In this document: in pieces, positions 33,664-45,506 of the stretch
Numbering within the stretch: the stretch's first letter is position 1
How the letters are laid out: every line of letters begins with the position of its first letter
NCBI GenBank assembly: GCA_033398695.1
Contig: CM065801.1
Coordinates: 9,176,001-9,240,000 of the forward strand
Length of the DNA: 64,000 bases
Reading direction: 5' to 3'
From: Orobanche coerulescens
Taxonomy: Eukaryota; Streptophyta; Magnoliopsida; Lamiales; Orobanchaceae
Notes under the pieces: generated by a model
Databases searched by the model: none
Seen by the model: the letters and a program-made list of their open reading frames with translations, nothing else
Told to the model about the DNA's origin: nothing
Translations under genes and position numbers: made by a program

Positions 33664-34804
33664 AATGGGCTTTAGGTAAACCCTAAACCCATTAGGCTAA
33701 ACCCGACTATACTCTAACATCCCCCGCAGTTTTATCGGGGAAAACTACTTATGGTGAAACTGACAAATATGAAAAGAAAGAGATAGAAGAAACGGAGGGA
33801 GCAGCGGCGGGAGGCGAAGCAGGAGATCTTGAGCTGGGAGGCGGCGAGAGAAGTGGAGCTCGCGGTGTCGGCGCGAGTTTCAGTGGCTTGACTAGGGTTC
33901 CGACGAAGTCGGCGCCGGAAAAATGTAGGGTTCGGGAAAAGTCGGCGCCGGAGTTTTGAGGACGCCGACGAGATATGTGACATCGGTGATGAGGAGAGAT
34001 GCGCGACAAAGGGGAAGGGTAGCAGAGACTCAACGCGGCGGAGGAAGAAGGTATCTCCGGCGGAGGATGCTGGCGGCATATAAGAAGAGGCCGTAGAAGT
34101 TATTTTCGGAGGTGCTGGCTGAGTTATAGATCGAGTGGTGGTCGCCGGAGATGGAAAGAAAATATATGTTGGTTCTCGTCGTACCTCGTCGACGCCGGAG
34201 AAGAAGAAGAGAGATCGACGGAGAGATAGAGCTGAGACAGCGGAAGCAGATCTTGAGGGCCGTTACCAGTGGCGGCGCCGAACACAAATATGGTTTCCTC
34301 CTTGCCGGACAAGTTGAAATGAGACGTCAGCGGTGGCAGGTGCGCTGGAGAGGGACATTCAGATCGCCGGACAAGATCAGATCGCCAGACAAGTTGAAAA
34401 TAGTAGAGGAGAAAATGAGAAACCAGAGAAGCATTGTCGAAGACGCGTTGGAGCTACTGGCGGTCGTAGGAGAAAGACCGGAGGCTGCAGATCTGTGCCT
34501 CTCTATCTCTCTCGATCTGGTGTGGAAACAAAAACAGAAAACAGAAACATAGAAGAAGAGAACGCCGGCAGGAAACATGGCGGTAGAGCTTCGCTAGAGG
34601 TCACTCGACGGCAACGGCTATTATGTTCTGGCGGCTAAGGTTTATTTGAGCGAAAAGGAAAGAAAAAAGGTAGGGGCTGCAAAAGATGGCACCTCCGACG
34701 ACGTCAAAGGAAGGCCGCCGAAGGGCGGCGGCGGCAAGTGGTTGTGGTCAGCACAAGGTATGAACCTGGTTCTCCGATACCATGTAAGATAGTGAGTTCC
34801 TTAA
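33602..34804 (-). mobile_element. TRIM-like LTR element in the palindrome centre
   Basis: On the minus strand: a partial LTR end (34783-34802, ACTCACTATCTTACA), primer site TGGTATCGGAGAACC (34768-34782), about 1 kb of GC-rich cargo, purine tract CTGCGGGGGA (33720-33729), then a complete 118-bp LTR (33602-33719) starting TGTTAGAGTATAG and ending CTTACA. Such short LTRs fit a TRIM or small copia derivative. The upstream LTR is truncated to about 20 bases and is followed by a copy of the flanking GGATCGAGATTT, so the centre was rearranged. Confidence 0.65.
33735..34740. other. GC-rich cargo of the central element, possible captured gene
   Basis: Much richer in GC than its surroundings, with overlapping ORFs on both strands (minus 34079-33732, 115 codons; plus 34151-34552, 133 codons). 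GCCGGAGA-type repeats and Arg/Ser-rich translations are common in plant 5' leaders. No domain was recognised, so I cannot choose a strand. Confidence 0.4.
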
Positions 34805-36710
34805 CTGCTGGATCGAGATTTCAGTTTTTGAATTGCGAAATTGCGCAAGAATTGTGTGACACTGCATTAGAATAAATGATTCTCAGCACAATAAGAAATA
34901 AGAATCAGAAATATCATAATCAGAAATGATTATGCTCTATAGGTTCTCTTTCCAAGCCTTTCACTATCTTACATGTTCATTTAAAAAAAAAATCTCGATC
35001 CAGCAATTGTCGAATTAACAATGCCTACCTGCTTCAATGTTTTCCGAAACATGGCTAGTTTCCTTATTAACAATAAATTTCTAAGAGCTGCAGTCACTAA
35101 ATTTGATAATGAGGCATTTCACTTTAATGAGAAGTCGCTCTATCTGGGTTTTGAAGACGTTTTCTACATCACAGGTCTCCCTGTGAATGGTTCACCCATT
35201 GTGTGCAACGATTTTAGCCCAGAGATGATTTTTGAAGATAAATTTCTAAGAGCTGCAATCGCTAAATTTGATAATGTGCCATTTCACTTTAATGGGGAGT
35301 CGCTCTATCTGGGTTTTGAAGACGTTTTCTACATCACAGGTCTCCCTGTGAATGGTTCACCCATTGTGTGCAACGATTTTAGCCCAGAAATGATTCTTGA
35401 ATATATGTTAGCGGGTGATGATCCCAGCAGAAAGCCGAGCTCATATTATGTCAAGAAGACCTTGTTGAGCTCGAGGTTTGAGCGAACCCGGGCAAAAGAT
35501 ATCCAGGATGAAGAAAGCAGAAGGATATGACTGCCAAGGTATGCAAGGGCGTACCTTCTATTGTTGATGGGGACACTTCTCTTCCCGAAGAACCATAAGC
35601 ACACAGTCTTCATCGGATAATCTGTTCTAACTGATTTAACTCCTCGGGTGCTACAAAGCTTTGCATGTGGCGCTGCTGTCCTTGCAAAGCTGCAGGATGG
35701 ATTCAATGATAAGATTATTTCAGAGGGAGCAGTGTGGATACTTGAGGTATGTATCTATATCATTTGCTTATGTAATTTGATATTATGCCGTGTGAGAATT
35801 TTTGAGAGATATAATAATTCTCTTATTGCAAAATATCAAGGTTACAACTCTTATATAAGAGTAGCTAGGTCAGGAAGTTACAACTACTTCCGTTATCTTG
35901 GAACATCCAAATAACTACGAAGAGATCATGTTTATCTATACATGAACACGTCCCTCCTTTATTTCAGGAATAGAAAATTCTCCTGATAATTCACTTATAC
36001 TAGAAAAAGACATAACATATAAATCATTTAGGGCATAAAATGCCACATGTGATATACTAGGTTTGTTAAATTGTACTGATGAAACAGTTAAAATACGAGT
36101 AATTAAGTACTAATTTTTCTAGTTTTCGAAGCTGCTACTAAATTTTTATTTTTATTTTTTTAGATGTTTTTATTAGAGCGTATTCCCTTGCTTCGGAAGG
36201 AGTACCTGCAAATTTCTAATTACCAAGAGATTGCATCTATCCAATTCTCTTCAGCTTTGCACTGGAGTGACTTGATGAAAAACTTGTCAGGAAACATGCA
36301 TTTTACTCCTGACTGGAATTTTTTTCTAGATACAGTTCAGAGTGAACCAAATCCGACTGACGGAAATATGCAGGCTGCAGAAGTGAGCAATTCATTCTAT
36401 GTTTTTACTTCGTATTTCTAAATAGTTAACACTGAATCCTACCAACGTAATGACAACATTTAAATCTTCCATTAAACATAAATAACATTATGTTTATAAT
36501 TTTTTTTAGATCTCTTGGCGTCCCTATCGAAGATTCGGTAAGGGAGACCAAAGAGATTTCTACTCCCATTTTCCGATATTTAACATGAACATCATTAACT
36601 TTCATCGACCTGAGTTGTCTCCAAAACAACTGGGTATAGAGGAGGTAAACTTAGGTGCAATACTTAATCCGCGCATCAGACAAAAATCAAAACAAGGCGC
36701 ACACTACACC

Positions 36711-37110
36711 ATAGATTGCATACAGCAACGTGTAAAATACGTTGCAATATGCCCTAAATTCATTGCAATAGGGCCTATTGCAACGATTATGCAAAAATCA
36801 AGCGTGCCCTTTGCTCTGGTTGCCATAGGGCCCTTATGGCAACAAATTTGGTACCATATTGCAACGGCATATTATCGTTGCAAATATAGTATATGGCAAC
36901 GATTTATGACTATAGCAACATGTTTAACACCATTGCAATATCTTGGACTACCTATGGCAACATTGTTTTGCAACGATTTTTGTGTTAATTGTTGCAATAC
37001 ATGGATTGACGACCCTAAGGCAACATATATATGCCCGATTGCAACGTATTTAGAATCAAATGCGATCTAATTTTATTAATGAATATGACATATATGGCAA
37101 CATTTAAGCT
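36711..37110. repeat. CACTA subterminal TTGCAA(T/C) repeats
   Basis: Roughly 15-20 GTTGCAAT, ATTGCAACG and TATGGCAAC motifs in both orientations. Fewer copies sit at 40795-40960. Such repeats are where CACTA accessory proteins bind in characterised elements. Confidence 0.8.
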
Positions 37111-37327
37111 TCTATTGCAATGCTAAATAAAAAAGCGGCATGACCATTAAATTTATTTCAATTGGTATATCGTAACATCAATCCAACCGAGCAATATTAC
37201 TGTTGTTCCAACATCAAGACTAAGTTTAGGAAAATGACCAAGTTGAAGCAAAATAACTAAGTTCAAGTGACACACAATCTAACTTAGTAATACATAGACC
37301 AATATCTTAATTAAACATTATATAAAC

Positions 37328-37510
37328 ATGAGTCATGGCTCTTGTTCCTCTTCCTATTCCTCTTCCTCTTCATCTTCATCTTCATATATCTTCATCTTCA
37401 TCTTCATCCGTCTCATCTCCGTCCTCAATAGAAGTAGTAGCACATCTAAATCCTTCTCTGAATCATTATGGACTTCTCCCAATCTGAAATTAGAAAAAAA
37501 AAAAAGTTAG
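37328..37510. repeat. TCTTCA/TCTTCC simple repeat
   Basis: A low-complexity CT/TTC-rich tract. On the minus strand it would encode an acidic Glu/Asp run, which may be the tail of a lost CACTA gene. The plus-strand Ser-rich ORF looks accidental. Confidence 0.6.
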
Positions 37511-37707
37511 CTCATCACAAAGTAGTTAGCTCACCCACCTCAAGATATAATAAGACACAACCTTGAAAAACACCCACCTCAAGATATAATAAGACACAAC
37601 CTTGAAAAATTCCACCGCATCATCAAAGAAGCAACAAATACTCCTCTTTGCCAATAAGAAAATAAATTCGAGCCATTAAATCATTAACGAACATAAAAAC
37701 CCAAAAA

Positions 37708-38383
37708 GGCTTATTCATGCTCTTGAAGATGTGTTTCCTAATCTCACAGGTTTTGTGTTAGGCATTTGCACTCTAATTTCAAGCTGGCAGGATTTAAAGG
37801 ATTAGCCTACAAGAATGCATTATGGGCTGCTGCAAGAGCATCCACTGTTAGTGAGTGGACATTGAGAATGGATGAAATGAAGTCTTTAGGAAGAGAAGCT
37901 TTTGCTTGGTTTGAGGATAAACTTCCTGAGCAGTGGAGCAAGAGTCATTTTACCTTTCATCCCAAGTGTGGTATGCTCTTAAACAATTGTTGTGAGAGCT
38001 TCAATGCAAAGATACATGATGCAAGAGACAAGCCTATAATCACCGTGTGTGAGTGGATCAGAGAGTACCTACTGAGGAGGTTGCAGGAAAATAGAGATAA
38101 AGAAAAGAAGAGATGGAAGAAAAGATTGTGTCCAAGAATCAATAAAATTCTGAAGAAACATGTTGAGTTGGCTAGGGACGCATTCCGATGAAGTGTGACA
38201 ACACTCATTAACAGGTTGGAGTATGTGATGGTTCTCGATTACGTGTTAACTTTGAAGGAGTGGAGTTGTACATGCGGGAAATGGGAACTTAGTGGGATAC
38301 CTTGCAAACATGTCATATCGGCTCTACATGATCTTGAAGTGAATCCAGAAGACTCTGTGGATGAAACTTATACCTTTGGATAG
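37708..38383 (+). pseudogene. Mutator-like (MULE) transposase C-terminal fragment with SWIM zinc finger
   Basis: Begins at GLIHALEDVFPN, shifts frame near 37750, then continues HSNFKLAGFKGLAYKNALW. FAWFEDKLPEQWSKSHF, CESFNAKIHDARDKPI, a TGA at 38189-38191 in place of a sense codon, and a SWIM finger CTCGKWELSGIPCKH follow; it ends at 38383. This is the MuDR-type transposase region after the catalytic triad plus its DNA-binding SWIM domain. The DDE part is absent. It lies inside a CACTA element, so it is either a nested insertion remnant or captured cargo. No Mutator terminal repeats were noticed around it. Confidence 0.88.
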
Positions 38384-40440
38384 ATACAAGTGTAGTATGA
38401 ATAGTCTATTTAGTTCATCGGCATAGCATCACAACATATTGCAAATTGTGACACAATAAGATGGATCGTACCCCTTCGCTAGATTCGTCAAGTCTTCGTC
38501 GCCATACAAACCAAGCAAGTTATCTTAAAAGGTCCTGCTCCCTTTAAGATATGATAAGAACACAAAACACTGTGAAAATCAACTACAACATCAAACAAGC
38601 GATAATGAAATGTCTTGACAAGTAATCTTCTCAACGAAATAATGATGGTTGATAACTCAGTCCTCCTAACCATTAGTGACATCGAATCACTACTAAAACA
38701 TACGAACGATAATCTCACATGACTAGTAGGAACCAAAAGCCGACCAAAAGAAAAAGTATACAACAAGCCGGCGGGAACCATAAAGACAATGTTATGTAGC
38801 TTATATAAACCCGGAAGACAATGCTACGTAGCTTATATTTGGGTGTGTTTGGTATGCCGCCATCAATCACAATGGGAATGATTTTGATAGTAGTGATGGG
38901 CCCCTCGGTATGAAAGAGCAGATGTGTTGTGCGTTCTAATGCGGTCGAATCGAGGTAATCCGTATGGGTTTTTATGTTCTTTTGCTGTAAAACCAACGAA
39001 ACATGTGACATTGCATAGTCCGTGTGATTCTCTTCCAACATTTGCCTCTTTATCTTTGTGATTAAAAAGGAACATTAGCTTAAAACAAACCTAATTAGGA
39101 ACATTAACACTTGAATGTTATGAAATCGATCGGTATTCGCTATCGATTTCGGTAAAGGTGGAAAGCGTGTACTCGCTTGACCATAGCCTCATTGCGAAAT
39201 AACGAATAGATAACACAAAATGGCCTTAGACTTTACATTTGCTAAATCCATTGCAAAAGTAACCGGATGTTGTTCGACAATACCAACATCAAGCGAACCA
39301 CCTAATTAAGCGGTTTGCAATTAATATGCTTATGAGTCAAAAGTCGTTCAAAAGCTATTTGGTGAAATCAAATTTTAAACCAAATAAGATATGGAATTAT
39401 ATATCGGCATTTTATACAACTCGGTGAGCTATCAATCCACGACCTCAACTTGCTATAAGCATCGTGGTACTTTGAAGTGTTCCTTGAAGTGCCCTGATTT
39501 TCTCTGCTTCCATTGTAGAAAAATAAAATGAAATGTTAACACATCAAACCTGTCTTTCAAGAAGATGTTCAAAAGTACCGTTAGCCATTGTAGTGTCACA
39601 CTTGTTATTAAAACTAAAAAATAGTAAGTTTGAACTGCATTTTTACTGTAAAACTTACAGTATATGTAATAGTCTAGAACCTGAAATTGACACCCACATT
39701 GCTTCTACTTCAGATTCATGGTGACATGAGGGATATGAAATAGCAAACACAAAATACATAGTGAATAAGCATTTTCACCTCGTAAAATTCACCTTTAACA
39801 TTACATTAGTTTATGAAATCAAATTAGTTATACGAAAGTCGTGTTGGTAAAAACACAATTGATAATTCTTGACCAATATATACCTTTTCTAATGTGGTTG
39901 GTTTAACCCTTAACCTTTTCTAACGGTTAAAACATCATTTGGTTTGCTAATTAATTGATTGAGTCGAATTCCCGCTCGTGGCGGTCTGACATCAAAAATA
40001 AATTAAGTAAAGAGTTAAGATAACCTAACATGGTCTACTCAAATGGACTCTCCATCTTTCTATTTGGATTTACACCAACTAAAAGTAAAGAGTTAAGAAA
40101 TTACTATAATCTAATTGATTGGAAATTATGGTTCGGAGATATCATTGTACACAGTGGTTGTATTAAGCTTCATCTTCAAGCGATGCTTCTAACCCATGAG
40201 TCTGTCAAAAAATTATATGAACATGTTTAATGATTTGAAAACACAATTAAACAATTAAGCTCACATCAAACAATTAAACAATTAAACATCCGCGTGGATG
40301 AGACATTAGGAGACCCTAATACAGAGATATTGTTTTGCAGAAATCATGTGAAATTTGGAATAAACAAAAATTCCCTCAAATAATTATAAGAAATCCTTTG
40401 AAAATAGCGAATACGACATAGAAAGATCAAAACTGTCAGA
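38384..40440. other. CACTA interior, no gene recognised
   Basis: AT-rich. A sequence starting GGGTGTGTTTGG near 38844 resembles the end of Harbinger-type elements, but no partner end was found. Small ORFs (for example 40030-40230) have no recognisable domain. Confidence 0.5.
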
Positions 40441-40760
40441 GGATTAGGGTTTGGATGCGGATAAGAACGCCTAGGGCGGGCGAGACTTACACAGTGTATC
40501 TGGTGGTGGTGATGCGGCCTGGTGGTGGAGGCGGATGCTTTTCCTGATGGTGGTCGCGGCGTATTGTTCTGGTGGTAGCGGCGGCGACACGGTTCGGAGA
40601 GAGACGGTTCTTGTGTTCTTGTGTTTGTTTTGGTGTCGGTGTGCCGTGTGGGTTGTGTTGTGTGTCGTGTGGGTTTTGTTTTTTCTTTTCTTTTTTCTTT
40701 TGTTATTTTTTGTACGCCCGCCAACATTTTCCCAGAAATCCCGCTCATATTTTACGAGTC
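40441..40760 (-). other. GC-rich subterminal block of the CACTA element
   Basis: GGTGGTGG/GGCGGCGA-rich stretch close to the right terminus, ending in a T-rich tract. In CACTA elements such GC-rich blocks near one end often coincide with the promoter and first exon; here no start could be fixed. Confidence 0.4.
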
Positions 40761-41690
40761 CGCCACATTTTCCCCCCAAAATGAATAGATACCGCAACGA
40801 TTTTAAAAAAGTATTGCAATAGAATGCATGTTTTAAACTTTCTTATATTTTTCCAACGGAATTGCAATGCTTTTCAAAAGCGTTGCAATTTATGTGATTT
40901 GGTTTCTCAATTGCAATGGTTTTTAACAATTTTTTAGAAATATGGTTGCAATAGGCAATCTATGGTGTAGTGGCAACAAATTGGGATTTCAAGAAAAAAA
41001 AAGTACAACGCGGCGATCACATTCTCTAATGATATGAGATACATTTCGGTTGTCCAAGGGAGATGAGGTATCTTTCTAATTTAGATTCCAACCTATAATT
41101 GCTTTTGCTTTTTTTATAATAACATCTATGTTTGTTTCATTTGAGCTCCCTCCCCGACCCCCTTCCCAGCAGCCCCATTTCCCGCTGCCGAATAATGAGC
41201 GAGAGTGTCATGAGCTTCCTGAACAGGAAGAGGAAGAGCAGGGGTATATTTTTATGACTTAATTGCATTTTATTAGACTCGATTATTTATTTTTTGCTGA
41301 AAAATGGCTCTTTTATAAAAGTTAACATTCACGCGATCAATTTGAATGCTCTTGCTTTTCCATTTTGAGTCAGTCTCTACGAGTCTTTAATTAAATACAA
41401 AAAACCAATAAATTCTGATCCCATTTCATGATTATAACAAGATAAAAAAAATTAGTTGATAATATTAACTTGATATAAGCGTCATTATATAACTTAGTCC
41501 AGCCCTTCATTTTAATACACAAACAACAAAAAATTGCCTTAGGAACAATTTTTCCTAAGAAAATAAGCAAACCAACAGATCAGTTTTAAGCCGTAGAGCT
41601 TGACAACTTTTCCCACCAGGCGAGTAGGAATTCTGTTCCGGGCAATATGAAAGGAAAATGGATTGCTAGATTTGACACTATGTTGGTGTG

Positions 41691-42060
41691 TGATAGGGAT
41701 GCTGATATACCAGTAAATAAGGAAATTAAGCATGGAGTATTACAGGATCATTCTAAAGGGACCACAAGGGTAAATCAGGAAATTGACTGAAAATTGGTTA
41801 GGAGAGCAAAGTTAATAAATAGGGGAGAAGGGTCATGTTAGTGGGGGTCGAGAGATTTTGATAGTTGATACAGTTTGTATTGGCTCGTAGCTGTTAGCTA
41901 GCGAGAGGGGGAGATTCCCTGGGATTGAGTGTTGTGTTTACTTCATTGATATCATCACTCGTTTGTATTTCAATTGATTAGATCTATTACATCGGTTTCT
42001 CATTTACAATTCGTCTTTGTTCTTTGGATTTCATTATTGCTCAATTTCCGTTCTTCATCA
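41691..42060 (+). repeat. 5' LTR of the small retrotransposon
   Basis: 370 bp, TG...CA, near-identical to 44382-44748. It is followed by TTGGTCCGACAC, the presumed primer site, whose tRNA I cannot name. Confidence 0.9.
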
Positions 42061-42105
42061 TTGGTCCGACACACCCTAGATCTCACGGTTGTGTTGGTGT
42101 CATTC

Positions 42106-44381
42106 ATGGAGACTCAATCACGGTTAGCTCGTTTAGACGCCCATAAGGAGCAAATTCTCGGGATTACTCAGTAATGTGAATTCAAATCTGCTTGGGAGGT
42201 GCATCGATTGGAGGAACGTGAGTTCGGAAAGTGATGTTGACTTGGATGAAGCAACGGGACCCGAGTTTTCATCGGATATTAGCATTATTTCGATCCGAGC
42301 GGGAAATTTGAGTACGCCATTTTCGATTCCTCATGTAAGTCTTCGGTCACTTTGGAGTGCAGTGGTATTGGGTGAAGTCGGCTATGGCTGCAACAACACG
42401 CCGCCACCATCGATGAAGAAGAAGACTTAGCGTTGCTAATTTGATCGGACTCAAAATTGAAACAACACCTCAGATTCTACCACCTAAACTACGCCGTTTC
42501 TTCCATCATCACTACCACCGACGACAATTGAAGCAAAGAGTGGAAAACTCATGCGTCTAATCTCGATTCAGGAGAAATGAAAGAGAAGTTTGAACCAAAA
42601 CAACTTTGTACTTTGTGGAAAGAATCCGGATGGTTGGATTGTTGGAGCGGAGCGATCTTCAACGAATGGCGATTATCGCGAGGATTTAACGGTGTTTAGG
42701 CTCGGAGGTGAGAGAAAGGGAACAACGGAGCAAGCGAGAAACCTACTTGGTCGACCACCGCCGCCGCCGCCACCACCGCGCCATGGAATTGATGAAAAAA
42801 AAGCGGAGGAACGCCTCGAGAGAATGACGATGGAGTACAAGCGGGCATTGTGGGAGCGTCGGTTCCGTCAATGGAAGTAACAGAAGAAGTAACGCTTCTA
42901 GGGCATTGCATTCATGAGCTTAAAAAAGAGACTTGGGCTAAAATTAGAGAGTTGGGCCCTTCTAACGTGGGTCAGAGTCGACGGACTAAGGATTTGATAG
43001 GTAACCTTTTTATTTCGAGCCCAAGTGTTATTGAATCAGTGATTACTTTGAATATTAAGGTCAAAATAAAATTAAACTCACGTGCAATTGAATCAACGAC
43101 TTCTCCAACCTGCACATTCGCCTCACCCCTTTCGATCGATACTCCGTTGACAACCTTCTTTCTCAGCGGGACAACCATCGATTTGGCGACAACAATTAAT
43201 TCTCCCAAACTTGTTCCCAAAACACTAGGGTTTTATTTGGTTGAGTTCTTCGTTCGCATTATCCCTTACAAAACCAACAACACATCGACTCTAGTTACCA
43301 GTGTTATTGGGGTGAAGGGAGATGATAAAGTTGATAACCTGGGCATCATTGCTAGATGGGGTACCAATGAATTCATGGAAGCTCTTGTTGCTTGTCTTGT
43401 TGTTAACATAGTAAGAGAGTTTGGTGTTGGTATTTGTCTTGATACGTGGCCCCTCAAATTTCTAGCAATTATTCCTTTATGGGTGTTTCATTTCTTTGTT
43501 AGAGGTGGTAACACCGTCGTTCAAAGCCATCGACGAAGAAACAGGAATTTCTATAATGGGCTGAAGATTGCTTATGTTGTGTTGCGATGTTATACCTCCA
43601 GTGGAATGGTTGACAATGCACTTCACCCATTCGATAAAATGTTTCAACAACGAATCTCATCCCTACTAAAAAAATTCTTTGTCGGTATTCTGAGATGATC
43701 GAAAATGAAATTCACGTGGTCGATTTCAATCGGACGTTCAAAGTTTTTGTAAGGAAAAAGGGAAGCTGGGCACAGTGTAAAATATTTCAATTTGAGATCA
43801 CAAACCTATATTAAAGAAGGGTATGTGGACATTAGAGGCGATGTTAAAGAGGAAAGCTGAAACAATGTGCATAAGTTCGGTGGAATCTTTCCGGTTAGGC
43901 GGGTCAAAACCGATGTAGTCAAACCTGGTAGGGTCGTCACTTTCGACCCATCTAGTCTCTTGTTGAAGTCAAATTTGTTGAAATGCACCCGAGGCCTTGC
44001 TAAAAGCATGCAGTGTGACAATATTCGATTCAAAGTGAAGAATGTGGCGGTAAAATATTTAAAACATGGTGATGTTGCTTGAATTCCAAGAAAAATCCGG
44101 CAAAGGGTGCTGCAAATTTTAATTCGGTGTGATTATCATATCTTGCTCGTCGATTGGAAACGTATATGCTCCGGTGTTGGATTGCCATACCCATCGTCTC
44201 ATATTGCTATGGCTATCTCGATCGGTCATATGATTAAGTACTATCGGATCCAAGTAGACCGATGGTTAATTCGGGGAAGGGAGGTACATTGGAGGCGACA
44301 AGTGGGAAGATGTGTGGTTATTAAAGGTCGATTTACGGATGTGAGTCTTGAGGACAAGACTCTTTTTGAAGACGGGAGTAG
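42106..44381 (+). pseudogene. Interior of the small retrotransposon: gag-like start, 282-codon ORF, gypsy polyprotein tail
   Basis: A short frame METQSRLARLDAHKEQI at 42106 looks like the coiled start of a gypsy gag and stops after 22 codons. 42590-42880 encodes a Pro-run followed by an Arg/Glu-rich segment. 42850-43698 is the longest ORF (282 codons), with hydrophobic and Ser/Thr-rich parts; near its end YTSSGMVDNALHPFDKM resembles one pentatricopeptide repeat, but a single weak repeat is not enough to call the family. 44107-44397 ends with LEDKTLFEDGSSDRD, a gypsy polyprotein tail. No protease, RT, RNase H or integrase motif was found. Confidence 0.55.
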
Positions 44382-44748
44382 TGATAGGGATCTTTGATAT
44401 ACCGGTAAATAAGGAAATTAAGCATGGAGTATTACGGGATCATTCTAAAGGGACCACAAGGGTAAATCGGAAATTGGTGAAAATTGGTTAGGAGAGCAAA
44501 GTTAATAAATAGGGAGAAGGGTCATGTTAGTGGGGGTCGAGAGATTTTGATAGTTGATACGGTTTGTATTGGCTCGTAGGCATTAGCTAGCGAGAGGAGA
44601 TTCCACAGGATTGAGTGTTGTGTTTACTTCATTGATATCATCACTCGTTTGTATTTCAATTCAGTTAGATCCTATTACATCAGTTTCTCATTTACAATTC
44701 GTCTTTGTTCTTTGGATTTCATTATTGCTCAATTTCCGTTCTTCATCA
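44382..44748 (+). repeat. 3' LTR of the small retrotransposon
   Basis: 367 bp. Differences from the 5' LTR are few and mainly at CAG/CTG triplets. Confidence 0.9.
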
Positions 44749-45506
44749 GTGTGCCTCAGAAAGAGGCTATGATGGCTATTCCGTTCTTTGGAGATGCTGT
44801 CTCCAGAACTATCCTTTTTACTCCACACACTCAGCCCAACAGATCAAGATCATCACTCTGTTGAGGCTTAAATTGCTTGTGGGCTTGGTGAAACTCTAGC
44901 GTCAGGCACCCGTGGCACACCACAGCATTTATCTTGGGAAAATTTGATGGATCAGTACGCACATTGGCATTTGCGAATTTCAGTGAGGAGATTATAGTGT
45001 ATGTGTGCGTGTTTACAGTATATGTATTTGTGTAGTGTTAGTATATTAGTTTGTTAAGTAATGACAGTAAAATCAAATAAAAATTGAATTGGACAATTTT
45101 ACCATGCAAAATTAAACTCCGTCAATGAAATTTAACGGAATGCAATAAGCTGTTAAAAAAATAATAATTTGGTTCATAAAATGTTAACTTTTATAAAAGA
45201 GGCATTTTATGCGAGAAAATAAATAGTTGAGTCGATTAAGTCTATTTTTATTGCTATATTGTGTGTTTTTGCTAATTAATTTCTCTAAGTGGTTATATGT
45301 ATTTTCTTCGGGAAGCGAGAGTGGTTATGACAATGGTGGTTCCCCGCGGAGAGCGTGATGAGCGGCTGAGCAGGAAGAGCGGCGGGTGAGCAGGAAGAGC
45401 GGGAGGTATATTTTTATTGTTATATTGTGCGCTCTTGCTAATTATGATTTCTCTAAGTGGTTATATGCTTATTTTCTTCGGGAGCGATAGTGATGATGGT
45501 GAGGAT

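Larger units (their letters stand above)
36702..40972. mobile_element. CACTA (En/Spm) transposon, non-autonomous
   Basis: Perfect 18-bp terminal inverted repeats CACTACACCATAGATTGC, a 3-bp target duplication GCA (36699-36701 and 40973-40975), and an uninterrupted empty site in the left palindrome arm prove a 4271-bp insertion. Subterminal TTGCAAT/TTGCAACG repeats fill the first 400 bases and recur near the right end. No Tnp2-type transposase was recognised; instead a Mutator-like transposase fragment lies at 37708-38383. Confidence 0.93.
35021..41255 (+). pseudogene. Plant mobile domain (MAIN-like) gene, right copy
   Basis: Mirror copy of the left gene, split by the CACTA insertion. Exon 1 (35021-35745) carries a tandem duplication of about 165 bp (copies at about 35068-35235 and 35237-35400), each with FHFN, LGFEDVFYITGLPVNGSP and CNDFSPEM. 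It ends at GAG/GTATGTAT. TGA at 35528-35530 replaces Trp of the left copy, and a frameshift follows near 35610. Exon 2 is 36164-36384 (LHWSDLMKN, PTDGNMQAAE). Exon 3 starts about 36510 (WRPYRRFGKGD) and is cut at 36701 by the transposon, resuming at 40976. The charged Pro-rich exon lies at about 41148-41255. Plant mobile domain proteins act in the nucleus in silencing and genome stability, or belong to transposons; which applies here cannot be told. Confidence 0.7.
41691..44748 (+). mobile_element. Small LTR retrotransposon, non-autonomous
   Basis: LTRs 41691-42060 and 44382-44748 start TGATAGGGAT and end TTCTTCATCA. They are flanked by GTGTG at 41686-41690 and 44749-44753, and the empty site survives in the left palindrome arm near 31150. 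The purine tract GAAGACGGGAGTAG precedes the 3' LTR. The 2.3-kb interior lacks recognisable RT or integrase. The last reading frame ends LEDKTLFEDGSSDRD, the usual C-terminal phrase of plant gypsy polyproteins, so it is a deleted gypsy element. Confidence 0.92.

Noticed and set aside
34151..34552. 133-codon Arg-rich protein gene
   Set aside because: Overlaps an equally long minus-strand ORF in GC-rich repeat-like sequence; no domain to decide between them.
37328..37510. Ser-rich protein gene
   Set aside because: The frame is a TCT/TTC simple repeat.
40471..40822. Overlapping ORFs near the CACTA right end
   Set aside because: Both strands are open because the stretch is GC-rich and T-rich in blocks; no domain seen.
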